Shown here: positions 34,893 through 43,552 of the stretch, in pieces
How the letters are laid out: each line of letters begins with the position of its first letter
How positions within the stretch are numbered: the stretch's first letter is position 1
Assembly: GCA_032358165.1 (NCBI GenBank)
Contig: JAALGY010000020.1
Span: 992,001 to 1,056,000 of the forward strand
Direction of reading: 5' to 3'
DNA length: 64,000 nt
Source: Diplosphaera chodatii
Lineage: Eukaryota; Chlorophyta; Trebouxiophyceae; Prasiolales; Stichococcaceae
Notes under the pieces: generated by a model
The model's database searches: none
The model's input: only the letters and a program-made list of their open reading frames with translations
Told to the model about the DNA's origin: nothing
Translations under genes and position numbers: made by a program

Positions 34893-35870
34893 CTACAACC
34901 AGCGGAACTCGGCGCCTGGAATAAACTTGTATGGCAGCATGAGCATGAGCCCGACCATGATGGGGTTCATGACCAGCCGATCGTAGCACACCCAGTTCAC
35001 AAACAGTGGCAGTGCCAGGCCCCAAAAGACGCTGACGGGCGTGAGCGCCTCCCACAGCATGGTTGCCGCCAGCACTGCATTGAAGGATCATTGGAGCCGT
35101 CAAGCTTGGGTCAGCTCCGCAGTGCTGGACTCGGCATGCAGCCTCAGGTGCTTGCGGTGGACACCAGGACATGCACCTCACCTTGCACGAAGGTAAACAC
35201 ACTCTTCCACAGCTTCGCCTCCTGCGCCATCTGGCGCGACCACTTCCACTTGCGCTTGGTCTCTTCACTGGTGAAGTCTGCATATACGTATGCAAACCGC
35301 TGCATTTGCCTGTCAGCTTCCCGCTGCACCGGCTGGTACACTGCCTTCGCCAGCTGCACAGGTGGAGATGCCCTGCACTGGCAGAGTCCGTTGTCAGAGC
35401 ACCCACAGTGCCCGAATGCGGACGCAGCCTGCTGGCATGGCTGTACCAGGACATGGCCTCGTGCAGATGCACGCCATGCCAACACACCATGCAGTCCTTT
35501 GCAGGGCAGCTGGTGAACATGCCTCTGCTCCAAGACACCGACCTGATGGCATCACCGGCGGTGTGGAAAACCTGCTCCACCCGGTGCCGTATGTCTGAGG
35601 CTCGCCGCTGAAGCGGCCATGCTGACCTGCCCCCCGCAAGTTCGCACCTGATGTGCTGCGGGCAGCGTCTACATACCCGCTGCAGCAGCACTGGCCCTGC
35701 ATTGGACCATCAGGCCTTGCGCGATGTCAGCTGCCATCACCACAGATGCTGATCTGCTCCTGTGATGGCTGCTGGCAAACAGCATACCTGAGCCAAGGTA
35801 CTGCCGGCTGCCGTTGCCGCTGCTGCTTGGGAGCAATGTGCTGTTCATGTGCGTGGCCCGCCTTCTCTGC
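34893..35870 (-). CDS. uncharacterised membrane protein, multi-exon
   Basis: The family was not recognised. The last two exons fit exactly: 35182-35353 and 34893-35074. The first gives a charged amphipathic stretch, LAKAVYQPVQREADRQMQRF, AYVYADFTSEETKRKWKWSR and AKLWKSVFTFVQ. The second is hydrophobic, with LWEALTPVSVFWGLALPLFV and NPIMVGLMLMLPYKFI, and ends GAEFRWL, suggesting two or three membrane spans near the C-terminus. Upstream segments (about 35690-35500 and 35800-35710) are Ser/Ala/Arg-rich and may encode an organelle-targeting leader (MAADIAQGLMVQCRASAAAA), but the frame joins are unresolved. The coordinates of the 5' end are a guess. Confidence 0.5.
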
Positions 35871-35879
35871 ATGCAGATG

Positions 35880-36477
35880 ACACTTGTTTAGCTCGACGTC
35901 CTGTTGTCCGCGACCACCGCTATTGGATTGAGGGCGCTTTGCGGGCGTGCGCAGTTGCTGCATCCTCCACACGGAGTGCGAACAACAGTTCCAACCTTGC
36001 GGCAAAGCTTTGTACTTGCAAGGAGGCGTGCCGCAAGAGGCAGGGCTGATCAGTGATGCTGCGGGCTGTTGGCACGCTGGACTGGCGGTGTCGATGAAGC
36101 CCTGCGGATGGCGCCAAGACGATCGTCGAATTTTAGCGCGAGCCCAAGTGTGCGGGACTTGTAGCGTGATGGGAACAGTCACGATCTGCTGCGTGATGTG
36201 AGTCGCCCTTGAACAATTGGCTTGCTTCATTGATGTAGGTGTCCTGTGCCGCCCTGGGTTTGCCGAGAGCAAATGGTCACGTCCCCTGCCCGCAATCTTC
36301 CGGCGTGGCCCTGCAGGTGCGTTGGCACAGCAGCACTGTGACGCGTTAATACCTGTTCCGAGGTAGTGTGAATTGCGACAAGAATCAATTGGCGTGTGTG
36401 ATAGGCAGGTCACCGGCAGACACACCTGGAGCTGCATCCCGGAACACCTTTGTGCCAGCGAGGCCGTGTGTGCCGTC
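35880..36477. other. intergenic region upstream of ALB3
   Basis: This is about 600 bp between the putative start of the minus-strand membrane gene and the ALB3 ATG. It probably holds both promoters. No repeat, RNA gene or mobile element was recognised. Confidence 0.35.
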
Positions 36478-37857
36478 ATGACTGCTGTCATGGCGTCGCG
36501 AGGGCTTCTGCCTGCTGCTGTATCTCTGCAGCCCGGCCGGTGCATCGCACCATGCCGTATCGGGCACATGCCGCTGCGCAGCAGGCAGCGCTCGGTCCGC
36601 CTGCAGCCGGTGCGCGCTGTGCATCTTGACCCGCAGCCGTTCATCCAGCTGCACGACCAGGCGGTGCAGGGCGTGCATGGGCAACTGGACCACCTGTTTG
36701 ATCACGCCGTATCGTTGTCGCTGACGCTGGCGGATGCAGCAGCAACCCTGGGCTCGGATCCAGCATCGCAGAGCGCTGTGGAGGCGGTGCAAGAGGGCAG
36801 CAAGTCGGGCGGGTTCTTTGGGCCAATCGCTGCGGTCTTTGAAAACACGCTGAAGCTGCTTGACAATGGCTTGGCGGGGCTGCACATTCCCTACTCCTAT
36901 GGATTCGCCATCATCCTCCTGACCATCATCGTGAAGATTCTCACCTTTCCGCTCACCAGAAAGCAGGTGGTGTCAACGATGGCAATGCAGAAGCTGCAGC
37001 CGAAAGTGAAGGAGATTCAAAACAGGTACAAGAACGACCAGGAGAAGGCGCAGCTGGAGGTGGCCCGCCTGTACCGTGAGGCGCAGGTCAACCCACTGGC
37101 TGGGTGCTTGCCAACTCTGGCTACCATTCCCGTATTCATTGGGCTGTACAGAGCATTGTCGAATGTTGCGGAAGAGGGTCTGCTGACCGAGGGCTTCTTC
37201 TGGATCCCCTCGCTGGGTGGCCCAACCACATTGGCTGCGCAGAAAGCGGGCGGCGGCTTCTCATGGCTGCTACCGCTTCAGGACGGCGCGCCTCCTGTGG
37301 GCTGGGCTGACGCCATCGCATACCTTTCGCTGCCTGTGCTACTGGTTGTGTCGCAGTTTGTCAGCCAGAAGCTGATCAGCCCGCCACAGAGCAACGACCC
37401 CAGCCAGCAGAGCAGCCAATGGATTCTCAAGTTCCTGCCGTTCATGATTGGCTACTTTGCTCTGAATGTGCCATCCGGCTTGGCGCTTTACTGGTTCGTT
37501 AACAACCTTCTCAGCACTGGGCAGCAGGCGTGGCTCAAGACCACATATGCTGACGTGTCATCGGTGCCTAGCACCTCAGCTATCTCGGCAGCAGACAGGG
37601 CAGAGGAAGAGCGCCAGGAGCGTGTGAATCAACTCACAGGCAAGCAGACGAATGCGAGGCGGTCCAAGCTTCAGATCGAACAAGCAGAGGCAAGCGGGCG
37701 GAAAGGGGAGAAGTTTCGGGCCTTGAAGGCACAGGAAGCGTCTCGTACATCAGCATCAGAGGGCCGCAACGGCACGAGCCGATCAAATGGCTCGGATGGT
37801 CCGGCTGCTGAGGCCAATGCCGATGCGCAGCGTGAGAGCAGCAAGCGGTCAGATTGA
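36478..37857 (+). CDS. ALB3: thylakoid membrane insertase ALB3 (YidC/Oxa1 family)
   Basis: Inserts light-harvesting and other proteins into thylakoid membranes together with the chloroplast SRP system. One uninterrupted frame of 459 codons from the ATG at 36478; an in-frame ATG at 36490 is equally possible. The N-terminal about 60 residues are Arg/Ala/Pro-rich, as in transit peptides. The insertase core is complete. It starts at GGFFGPIAAVFENTLKLLDN with the first span YGFAIILLTIIVKILTFPLT, followed by QKLQPKVKEIQNRYKNDQEK and NPLAGCLPTLATIPVFIGLY. Further spans are AYLSLPVLLVVSQFVSQKLI, FLPFMIGYFALNVPSGLALY and WFVNNLL. The tail is long, charged and Ser-rich, as in ALB3 homologues that bind cpSRP43. 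All other well-resolved host genes of similar size here have introns, whereas this one has none. Confidence 0.95.
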   Translation: MTAVMASRGLLPAAVSLQPGRCIAPCRIGHMPLRSRQRSVRLQPVRAVHLDPQPFIQLHDQAVQGVHGQLDHLFDHAVSLSLTLADAAATLGSDPASQSAVEAVQEGSKSGGFFGPIAAVFENTLKLLDNGLAGLHIPYSYGFAIILLTIIVKILTFPLTRKQVVSTMAMQKLQPKVKEIQNRYKNDQEKAQLEVARLYREAQVNPLAGCLPTLATIPVFIGLYRALSNVAEEGLLTEGFFWIPSLGGPTTLAAQKAGGGFSWLLPLQDGAPPVGWADAIAYLSLPVLLVVSQFVSQKLISPPQSNDPSQQSSQWILKFLPFMIGYFALNVPSGLALYWFVNNLLSTGQQAWLKTTYADVSSVPSTSAISAADRAEEERQERVNQLTGKQTNARRSKLQIEQAEASGRKGEKFRALKAQEASRTSASEGRNGTSRSNGSDGPAAEANADAQRESSKRSD

Positions 37858-38020
37858 GAGTCGACTTGCATGTTATGAGGCTACTTCTGTTTGGTAGCTG
37901 GGCTCATTAACCTGATGCCTGCAACTTGATGAGACGAATGGGACAGCAACAGGCAAATATTACAGCTTGCATGGCAGACATTTGGTGTTGAGTGGCTGTG
38001 CTTATTCAATATTGAGCAAT

Positions 38021-38237
38021 GAAGTGGTCACTGGAAAACATTGCCAAAAATTGCAAAGTCGTGGTGGGTCATTTTGGCCTAGCCACAGCCTCTGGCGGAA
38101 TACCCCCGAGCAAACTGCACAACGAGTCGTTGTCTGAAACCGTTCACTCCCCGCTTGACAAAGTGGTTTCTATCGTATTCGATTCTATTGGATGCAAACC
38201 CCTCACTGACATTGATTACATGCTGGTGGTGGGCTGT
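38021..38237 (-). mobile_element. diverged LINE-1 3' end fragment
   Basis: This resembles, with many differences, the LINE-1 3' UTR seen repeatedly downstream (GGTCATTTTGGCCTAGCCAC, CACAACGAGTCGT, ACTGACATTGATTACAT), on the minus strand. It is the most diverged copy and marks the border between host genes and the retroelement block. Confidence 0.7.
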
Positions 38238-38238
38238 T

Positions 38239-38346
38239 TCTGTTTCTGGAATCGGCTGGTCGCGATGCCGGACACACGCCTCACCAAGCAGGCATTCCTG
38301 GAGAACTGTGCTCTGACCACCCGGCCGGGGCGCAGCAACACCAGCT
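38239..38346 (+). mobile_element. LINE-1 C-terminal fragment
   Basis: A plus-strand piece encoding FWNRLVAMPDTRLTKQAFLE, identical in reading to the region after the reverse transcriptase of the larger minus-strand copies. It is cut off by the next (GTTT)n module. Confidence 0.75.
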
Positions 38347-38576
38347 TTTTGTTTGTTTGTTTGTTTGTTTTTTACAAAGGGCGTCCAGACCAGAACCAAG
38401 CTCAAGAACGAGGCTCTGCGGCACAATGCGGCGTCTCACGTGTGACCGTGATGGCGGCGAAAGAATGTCATGTCACACAACAAGTGTCGAATCGTGCAGA
38501 TGGAGGACACTGAAACCACAAGGGAATGCAGGGCCCATGAGACCAGCGAAAGGCAATAGTCCCGATGAGGAAGGCT
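38347..38576 (-). mobile_element. (CAAA)n-tailed retroposed module
   Basis: Begins on the plus strand with TTTG repeats, then TTTTTTACAAAGGGCGTCCA and about 200 bp ending near GATGAGGAAG. Read on the minus strand it is a short sequence with a 3' (CAAA)n tail. The same module recurs at least ten times. The copy at 41524-41670 has a clear target duplication, which shows that it is retroposed. Confidence 0.75.
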
Positions 38577-38599
38577 ACCTAATGGTCGTACAGGTGCGG

Positions 38600-39690
38600 G
38601 GACCTAGCGGCGGCGGCAGCAATGCCACGCACACGCGGCTGAGTCGCACCGCTGCGGGTCTGTCATCCTAGAAATGTCGTAACGTCTGTCTGCCCACGTG
38701 CCACGGCACCCGCGGGTAAACCCAGAAAACCCCGCGCAAACATGCAAGGACCGGTTGCGTACAAGTACGCCGAGCTCTGGGCCCGCTGGGACCGGATACG
38801 CCGCGAGGCGCCCTGCATGCTGGTGAAAGCAACCAAACCCAAAAAGGACTGAGGGCTGGCGCTGGCAAACAACAGAGGAAGGCGGCTTTGGCGTACTGCC
38901 GCTGGAGCAGCACATCCTTGCGCGCCACGCCCGTCTGGGCGTCCGCTTCATCACAGCTTGGGCTGCTGGCAGCACAGCCCCTTGGGTCACCGCTGTCGCG
39001 AGGGAGGTACAGGCTTGCGTTCGGCATGCGCCCTCCCCACTGTCCCTGCTGACATGGCAGCCTGAGGAGCACGTGCTTGACAGCATGCACCCCACAGTGC
39101 TGCGCATGTGCCTAGGCCTGCAAGCACTGGGCCCGCTCCAGCCTTTGCAGGCTGCACCTGACCCTGGCCCTTGGTGCGCAATTGCACCCCTGTGGCAGAA
39201 CCCTTTGCTCCCTGGCGGGGGGCTCAGGGCCCGCCACCAGGATTCCCAGGTCGCCTTCCTGCGGGGCATCTCGCAGCTGCACACGGTCGGCGATCTGCTC
39301 GCCGTCCAGCAACGGGTGCAGGCGTGCCCCCATCACCACTGGTGGCACCGCAGGCCGCAGGTCTTGGGCGCCAATGGCGCGCTCTTTGATGGCGGGTTCG
39401 ACCGGTCCGAATTGCTCTTGACGTTGGCGGAAGCCTGCACTTTGCTGCCGCAAGGGTGGATGGCGGCGGCCCAAGCAGCAGCAGCAGGGCCGCTGCCGAC
39501 CCACTCAGCTTTTGCACAGCTGGCCCTCCGGCACGTGGGATGGCAGCGCGGCCGCCTGCAGGTAGCAGCGGCGCATCTCACGGTCAGAACAGCCACAGCT
39601 CTGCAGATGGACCACCAGCAGCGGCGCCAACGCCATGCACAGTTTGCCCAGCTTGCAGCAGAGCTCAGCCAGCTGCCGGCGCCGCGGGAG
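38600..39690 (+). mobile_element. fragment of a second LINE, post-RT coding region (broken)
   Basis: Plus-strand coding-like sequence: AYKYAELWARWDRIRREAPC (about 38757), then, after frame changes near 38840, ILARHARLGVRFITAWAAG (about 38908). Next are WCAIAPLWQNPLLPGGGLRA and FLRGISQLHTVGDLLAVQQR. The pattern resembles the C-terminal domain of plant and algal non-LTR ORF2 proteins. Its first third equals the coding part of the 767-bp repeat unit at 43553-46497. No catalytic RT motif is present here. Confidence 0.55.
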
Positions 39691-40018
39691 GTTTGTTTGT
39701 TTGTTTGTTTGTTTTTTACAAAGGGCGTCCAGACCAGAACCAAGCTCGAGAACAAGGCTCTGCGGCACAATGCGGCGTATTTTTTGTTTGTTTGTTTGGT
39801 TTTTACAAAGGGCGTCCAGACCAGAACCAAGCTCAAGAACAAGGCTCTGCGGCACAATGCGGCGTCTCACGTGTGAACGTGAGGGCGGCGAAAGAATGTC
39901 ATGTCACACATCAAGTGTCGAACTGTGCAGATGGAGGACACTGAAACCGCAAGGGAATGCAGGGCCCATGAGACCAGCGCAAGGCAATAGTCCCGGTGAG
40001 GAAGTCTAAGCTACATGG
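39691..40018 (-). mobile_element. two further (CAAA)n-tailed modules in tandem
   Basis: The first (39691-39779) is cut short at GCGGCGTA. The second (39780-40018) is longer and belongs to a sequence variant (GAAAGAATGTCATGTCACAC) also found at 53108-53345 and 38347-38576. Each starts on the plus strand with its own GTTT repeat. Confidence 0.7.
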
Positions 40019-40992
40019 CTGCAAACGTGCTGCAAAGGCTAAGAAGCGCGAGATCAGCAACGCCAACAACGCGGTCCAATCACCCAGGCCACAAATGCAA
40101 TGTCTAGATCTACATGAATCCACGTGACTCTACGTGATGCCATCAATACTGCTGGATTGCGATGACCGCTGCTGATGCGGCCGGAGCTAGCGGCAGACTG
40201 CAGCAGTGGCAGCTGCGGCATGCGGCGGCGGCAGCAGCTGGCGGTGGATGAAACTGCGCGGCTGAGGAGGCAGCACACGCCGATGTGATAATGTGACACA
40301 GCCGCGGGTATGTGCATCCGCAGTCTGAGGAGAAAGGTGTGTGAGTGTCGGCTGTCGATGGCAAGGCGGCGCAGCTGATGCCAGACGCCAGTCTACAGCA
40401 GGCTCCCCGAAACCGCTGCAAACCGGATCTGACAAGAGCCAAGGCGCTGCTGAAGCTGCGTAGGTGGATGCTGTGCGCCGCTGAAGGGCTGAACGCTACA
40501 GGGTGACCAAGCCTGCAGCAGCGCAGTCGCGCATGCGGCGCAGGCGGCTGAAGCGGCTGCTGTGAAGGCGGATGGCGGGCTAACGGCTGTCAGAGCGTAT
40601 CATGACGCCATGTGTGATGGCTGCAGAGCTGTGATGACGCCGGCCAGGCTGTGAAGGCGGTTTCCGAAACCGCTGTGCTGCGGGATCCCTGCTGATCGCC
40701 AAACCGAACTGCCCCCGAAGTCCGGCTAGCGACGCAGGGCCGGCTGCAGGCGGCTCCTATGACGATGTAGAAGCTGCTGAAGGTGATGGTGAAGGCGTAG
40801 AACCGTAGGAGACGGCGTGAAGGGGCTGGCCTGTGGAGGCGTGCTGAGTGGTTTGGGGGTCGGAGGCGGCGACTGTGGACTTTCGTTTGAGCGCTTGCGG
40901 ATGACGACGACGAGGAAGGTGATGAGTGGCTGTGTGAGCGTAGAAGCGGTGTGGACGTCAGGTGTGGCTGGTAGGGGTGTTGTGCGGCCGGG
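40019..40992. other. GC-rich stretch without recognised gene
   Basis: Rich in GCTGCTG/GGCGGC and in variants of CTGAAGGCGG on the plus strand. Open frames on the minus strand are Ser/Pro/Arg-rich shadows. No family, RNA gene or repeat array was recognised. It may be degraded element sequence. Confidence 0.3.
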
Positions 40993-41366
40993 ATGGCAAC
41001 AGTTTGGGCTGCTGAGATGGGCCGCAAGGCTGGCGCCCTGCTCGTGGAGGCGAGTAAGAGTGGCGAAGGCGATGACGATGCGTATGAGAGCAGCGGCAGG
41101 CCGTGCCAGGGGGCCGCTCCCCCTGGCACGGTGAAAACGGAGTGTCCGCGGGATGATGAGGCGGCGGACGCCATGGGCAAGCTGCTGCCTAACATGTGGA
41201 GCGTGCGCTGCCGCAACAGCACCAAGGAGGTGTTCTGGCGGCTTGTAGGCAATGCCCTGCCCACCGCCGACAGGATACCAGAGGCGGCGTGCATGTGCAA
41301 CGGTGCCAACCCGCCCCGGTGCACACGGGCGCACATCTTTTGGCAGTGTCCCATGGCACAGGCATT
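40993..41366 (+). mobile_element. LINE ORF2 C-terminal zf-RVT-like domain fragment
   Basis: The plus frame encodes KEVFWRLVGNALPTADRIPE, then CMCNGANPPRCTRAHIFWQC and PMAQAF. The order FW-LP-D, C-C, H-F-W-x-CP is typical of the zinc-binding domain after reverse transcriptase in plant and algal LINEs. It is cut at 41366 by the tail of LINE-1 copy A. Confidence 0.6.
41101..41131. repeat. perfect 13-bp inverted repeat (hairpin)
   Basis: CCGTGCCAGGGGG, a 5-bp loop (CCGCT), then CCCCCTGGCACGG. It lies inside the open frame before the zf-RVT-like domain. Confidence 0.85.
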
Positions 41367-43552
41367 TGACATTGATTACATACTGGTGGTGGGCCATTTT
41401 GGCCTAGCCACAGGCTCTGGCGGAATAACCCAGAGCAACGTGCACAACGAGTCGTGTCCGAAACCGGTCACTCCCCGCTGACAGAATGGTCCCACTCAAT
41501 CCCGGTTGGATGCACACCCCTCCTTTGTTTGTTGTTTGTTTGTTTGTTTTTTACAAAGGGCGTCCAGACCAGAACCAAGCTCAAGAACAAGGCTCTGCGG
41601 CACAATGCGGCTTCTCACGTGCGAACGTGAGGGCGGCTGAGTATGTCATCAAAACGTCATGTTCGATTTATGCACACCCCTCCGACTCTGCGCAATGATC
41701 ATGACAAACCCGCAAAAAGGCTGCCAGTTGCCCGGCATCCTGCTGCATAAAGTCTGCCACTGTGGTGATGTCGCTGTCCTCAAACAGCTCAGAATGCTGC
41801 ACCCTCTGATCTACTAGAGCTGGACACCCCCAGACCATGTGCGCCTCATCATCCACCACGCCGCAGCTACACCGCTGACACAGCCGCTCTGCCCGCGGCA
41901 GACGCTGCCACCTCCCTGTTTCCACCCCCAGCATGTGACTGCCCATCCGAAACTGTGCTAACCGCCGACGACCGGTCTTGGAGGCGACTGCCTGCAAGTA
42001 GCCGGCCAGCTGGTAGTTGTCACCGTTGACAGGGCCCCTGACTCCCAGCCACTCACGCACTTTGCGCAAGTCGCTGCCATTCACAGCATCGAATGTGCGG
42101 CGCTGCAGGTGTGCACTGACAACCGAAGTGTCAATGCGCTGCGGCACGCCGTCAACGATGGGTGACATGAAGTGCAGGAACGAGCACACCTGGGCAGCCC
42201 AGCATGCTGAGCTGGTCTTGCTGCGCCCCGGCCGGGTGGCCAGAGCACAGTTCTCCAGGAATGCCTGCTTGGTGAGGCGTGTGTCCGGCATCGCGACCAG
42301 CCGATTCCAGAACCGGCAGATGGCCAGCGTTGCCGTGTGTGCCACCGGGAATCGCCCAAGCTCCCCCAACACCGCCACGTTGGGAGTGCCTGTGCGCACA
42401 CCAAGAACAGACCGAAGAAACTTCCGATGGACAAGCTCACAAGTGTCCATGCCACTACCGCACAGCGCCCCAGGACCCCATGTTTCGACACCATAAAGCA
42501 TAACAGGACGTACTAGTGCATCGAACAAGTGCAGCTGCAGTGCTGGGTCATGCAAGCTTAGGTCATGGCAACGATGCTGCAATGCAAGTGCGGCGCGCTG
42601 GCGGAGGCCGCTCTGCCGATGCTAGCGGCAGCAAAAGAACTACGACTGGAGATGTCAACCCCCAAATATGTAAACGAGTCCAGCACTTCGATGGGAGCAT
42701 GCGTTTAGGTGAGAACCGGTGGTGCCGCAGCCTGGGCTGCGTACACCACGACCTTAGTCTTCTTCACGTTGACGGTGAGGCGCCAGCGTTTGCAGTACGA
42801 CTCCAGCAGGTCGAGCTGCGCCTGCAGGCCGCGTACGGATGTGGACACCAGGTCCAGGTCATCTGCATAGAAGAGGGCAGGTGCCTGCACACCACACAGG
42901 GTGGGCAGGTCCAGGTCCGCGCCGGCGGCCTCCAGCTCCGCTTGGAAATCGTCAATGTAAATTCCAAAAGGGTTGGAGATAGTGGACATCCCTGCTTAAC
43001 GCCTAAAGTGCTCTGAAATGTGTCGGACATTCCCCCCTCAAACTGCAGTGCCATGGGCACATCAGCATACAGTGCCTGCACGCCCCTCAGAAACTCCCCA
43101 TGCACCCCAATCCGCTGCAGCTTCTCCCAGAGCAAATCACGAGGTACAGTGTCGTATGCTTTTTTGAAATCGACAAAGCAAGAGTACAGAGGCTGCTGTT
43201 CTGCCTTGGCCTTCTCGATGAGGGTGCGAACGACGAAGGTCTGATCGGTGGTGCGGTGGTCCTTGCGGAAGCCCGCCTGTCCGCGTGCGCGCAGCTGGTG
43301 CTGCTCGGTCCACCTCATAAGCTTTTCGTTAAGCATGCAAGCATACAGCTTTGCCAATAAAGAGCCAACAGCAATGCCACGGTAATTACCCGGATCGGAT
43401 GTGTCGCCCCCCTTGTGAATTGGCGTGATGCCGCACAGAGCCCAGCCCCTTGGCAACGCTGCCACCCTTTGACAAGCGTTAAAAACAGATGCAAGACAAG
43501 GTGCAAGCTGCGCCGCTGCAACAGATAAAGCATCCAATTTGAGCAGGCCCAT
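41367..43552 (-). pseudogene. LINE-1 copy A (5'-truncated, frameshifted)
   Basis: A minus-strand non-LTR element. It runs from an RT upstream region (GLLKLDALSVAAAQLAPCLA, about 43550) through SCFVDFKKAYDTVPRDLLWE and LGVKQGCPLSPTL. A frameshift near 42960-42980 falls inside FGIYIDDF. The catalytic ALFYADDLDL follows, then a second frame break near 42590, the C-terminal region with RCSCGVVDDEAHMVWGCP, and the 3' UTR with tail at 41367. It carries an insertion at 41524-41670. The 5' side is cut by the 767-bp array. It shares the frameshift and the CGCCTAAAG change near 43003 with copy B, so the two are duplicates. Confidence 0.85.
41524..41670 (-). mobile_element. (CAAA)n-tailed module with 13-bp target-site duplication
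   Basis: A 147-bp insertion in the 3' UTR of LINE-1 copy A. The flanks TGCACACCCCTCC (41511-41523 and 41671-41683) are perfect direct repeats, and other LINE-1 copies have this sequence once. The 3' tail is at the left end (CAAA on the minus strand). This is the hallmark of LINE-mediated retroposition, so the module is a SINE or the 3' end of a 5'-truncated LINE. No clear A or B box was seen. Confidence 0.88.

Noticed and set aside
40590..41397. Minus-strand frames of 223-260 codons
   Set aside because: Ser/Pro/Arg-rich shadows opposite a GC-rich plus-strand region whose right end encodes a zf-RVT-like domain.
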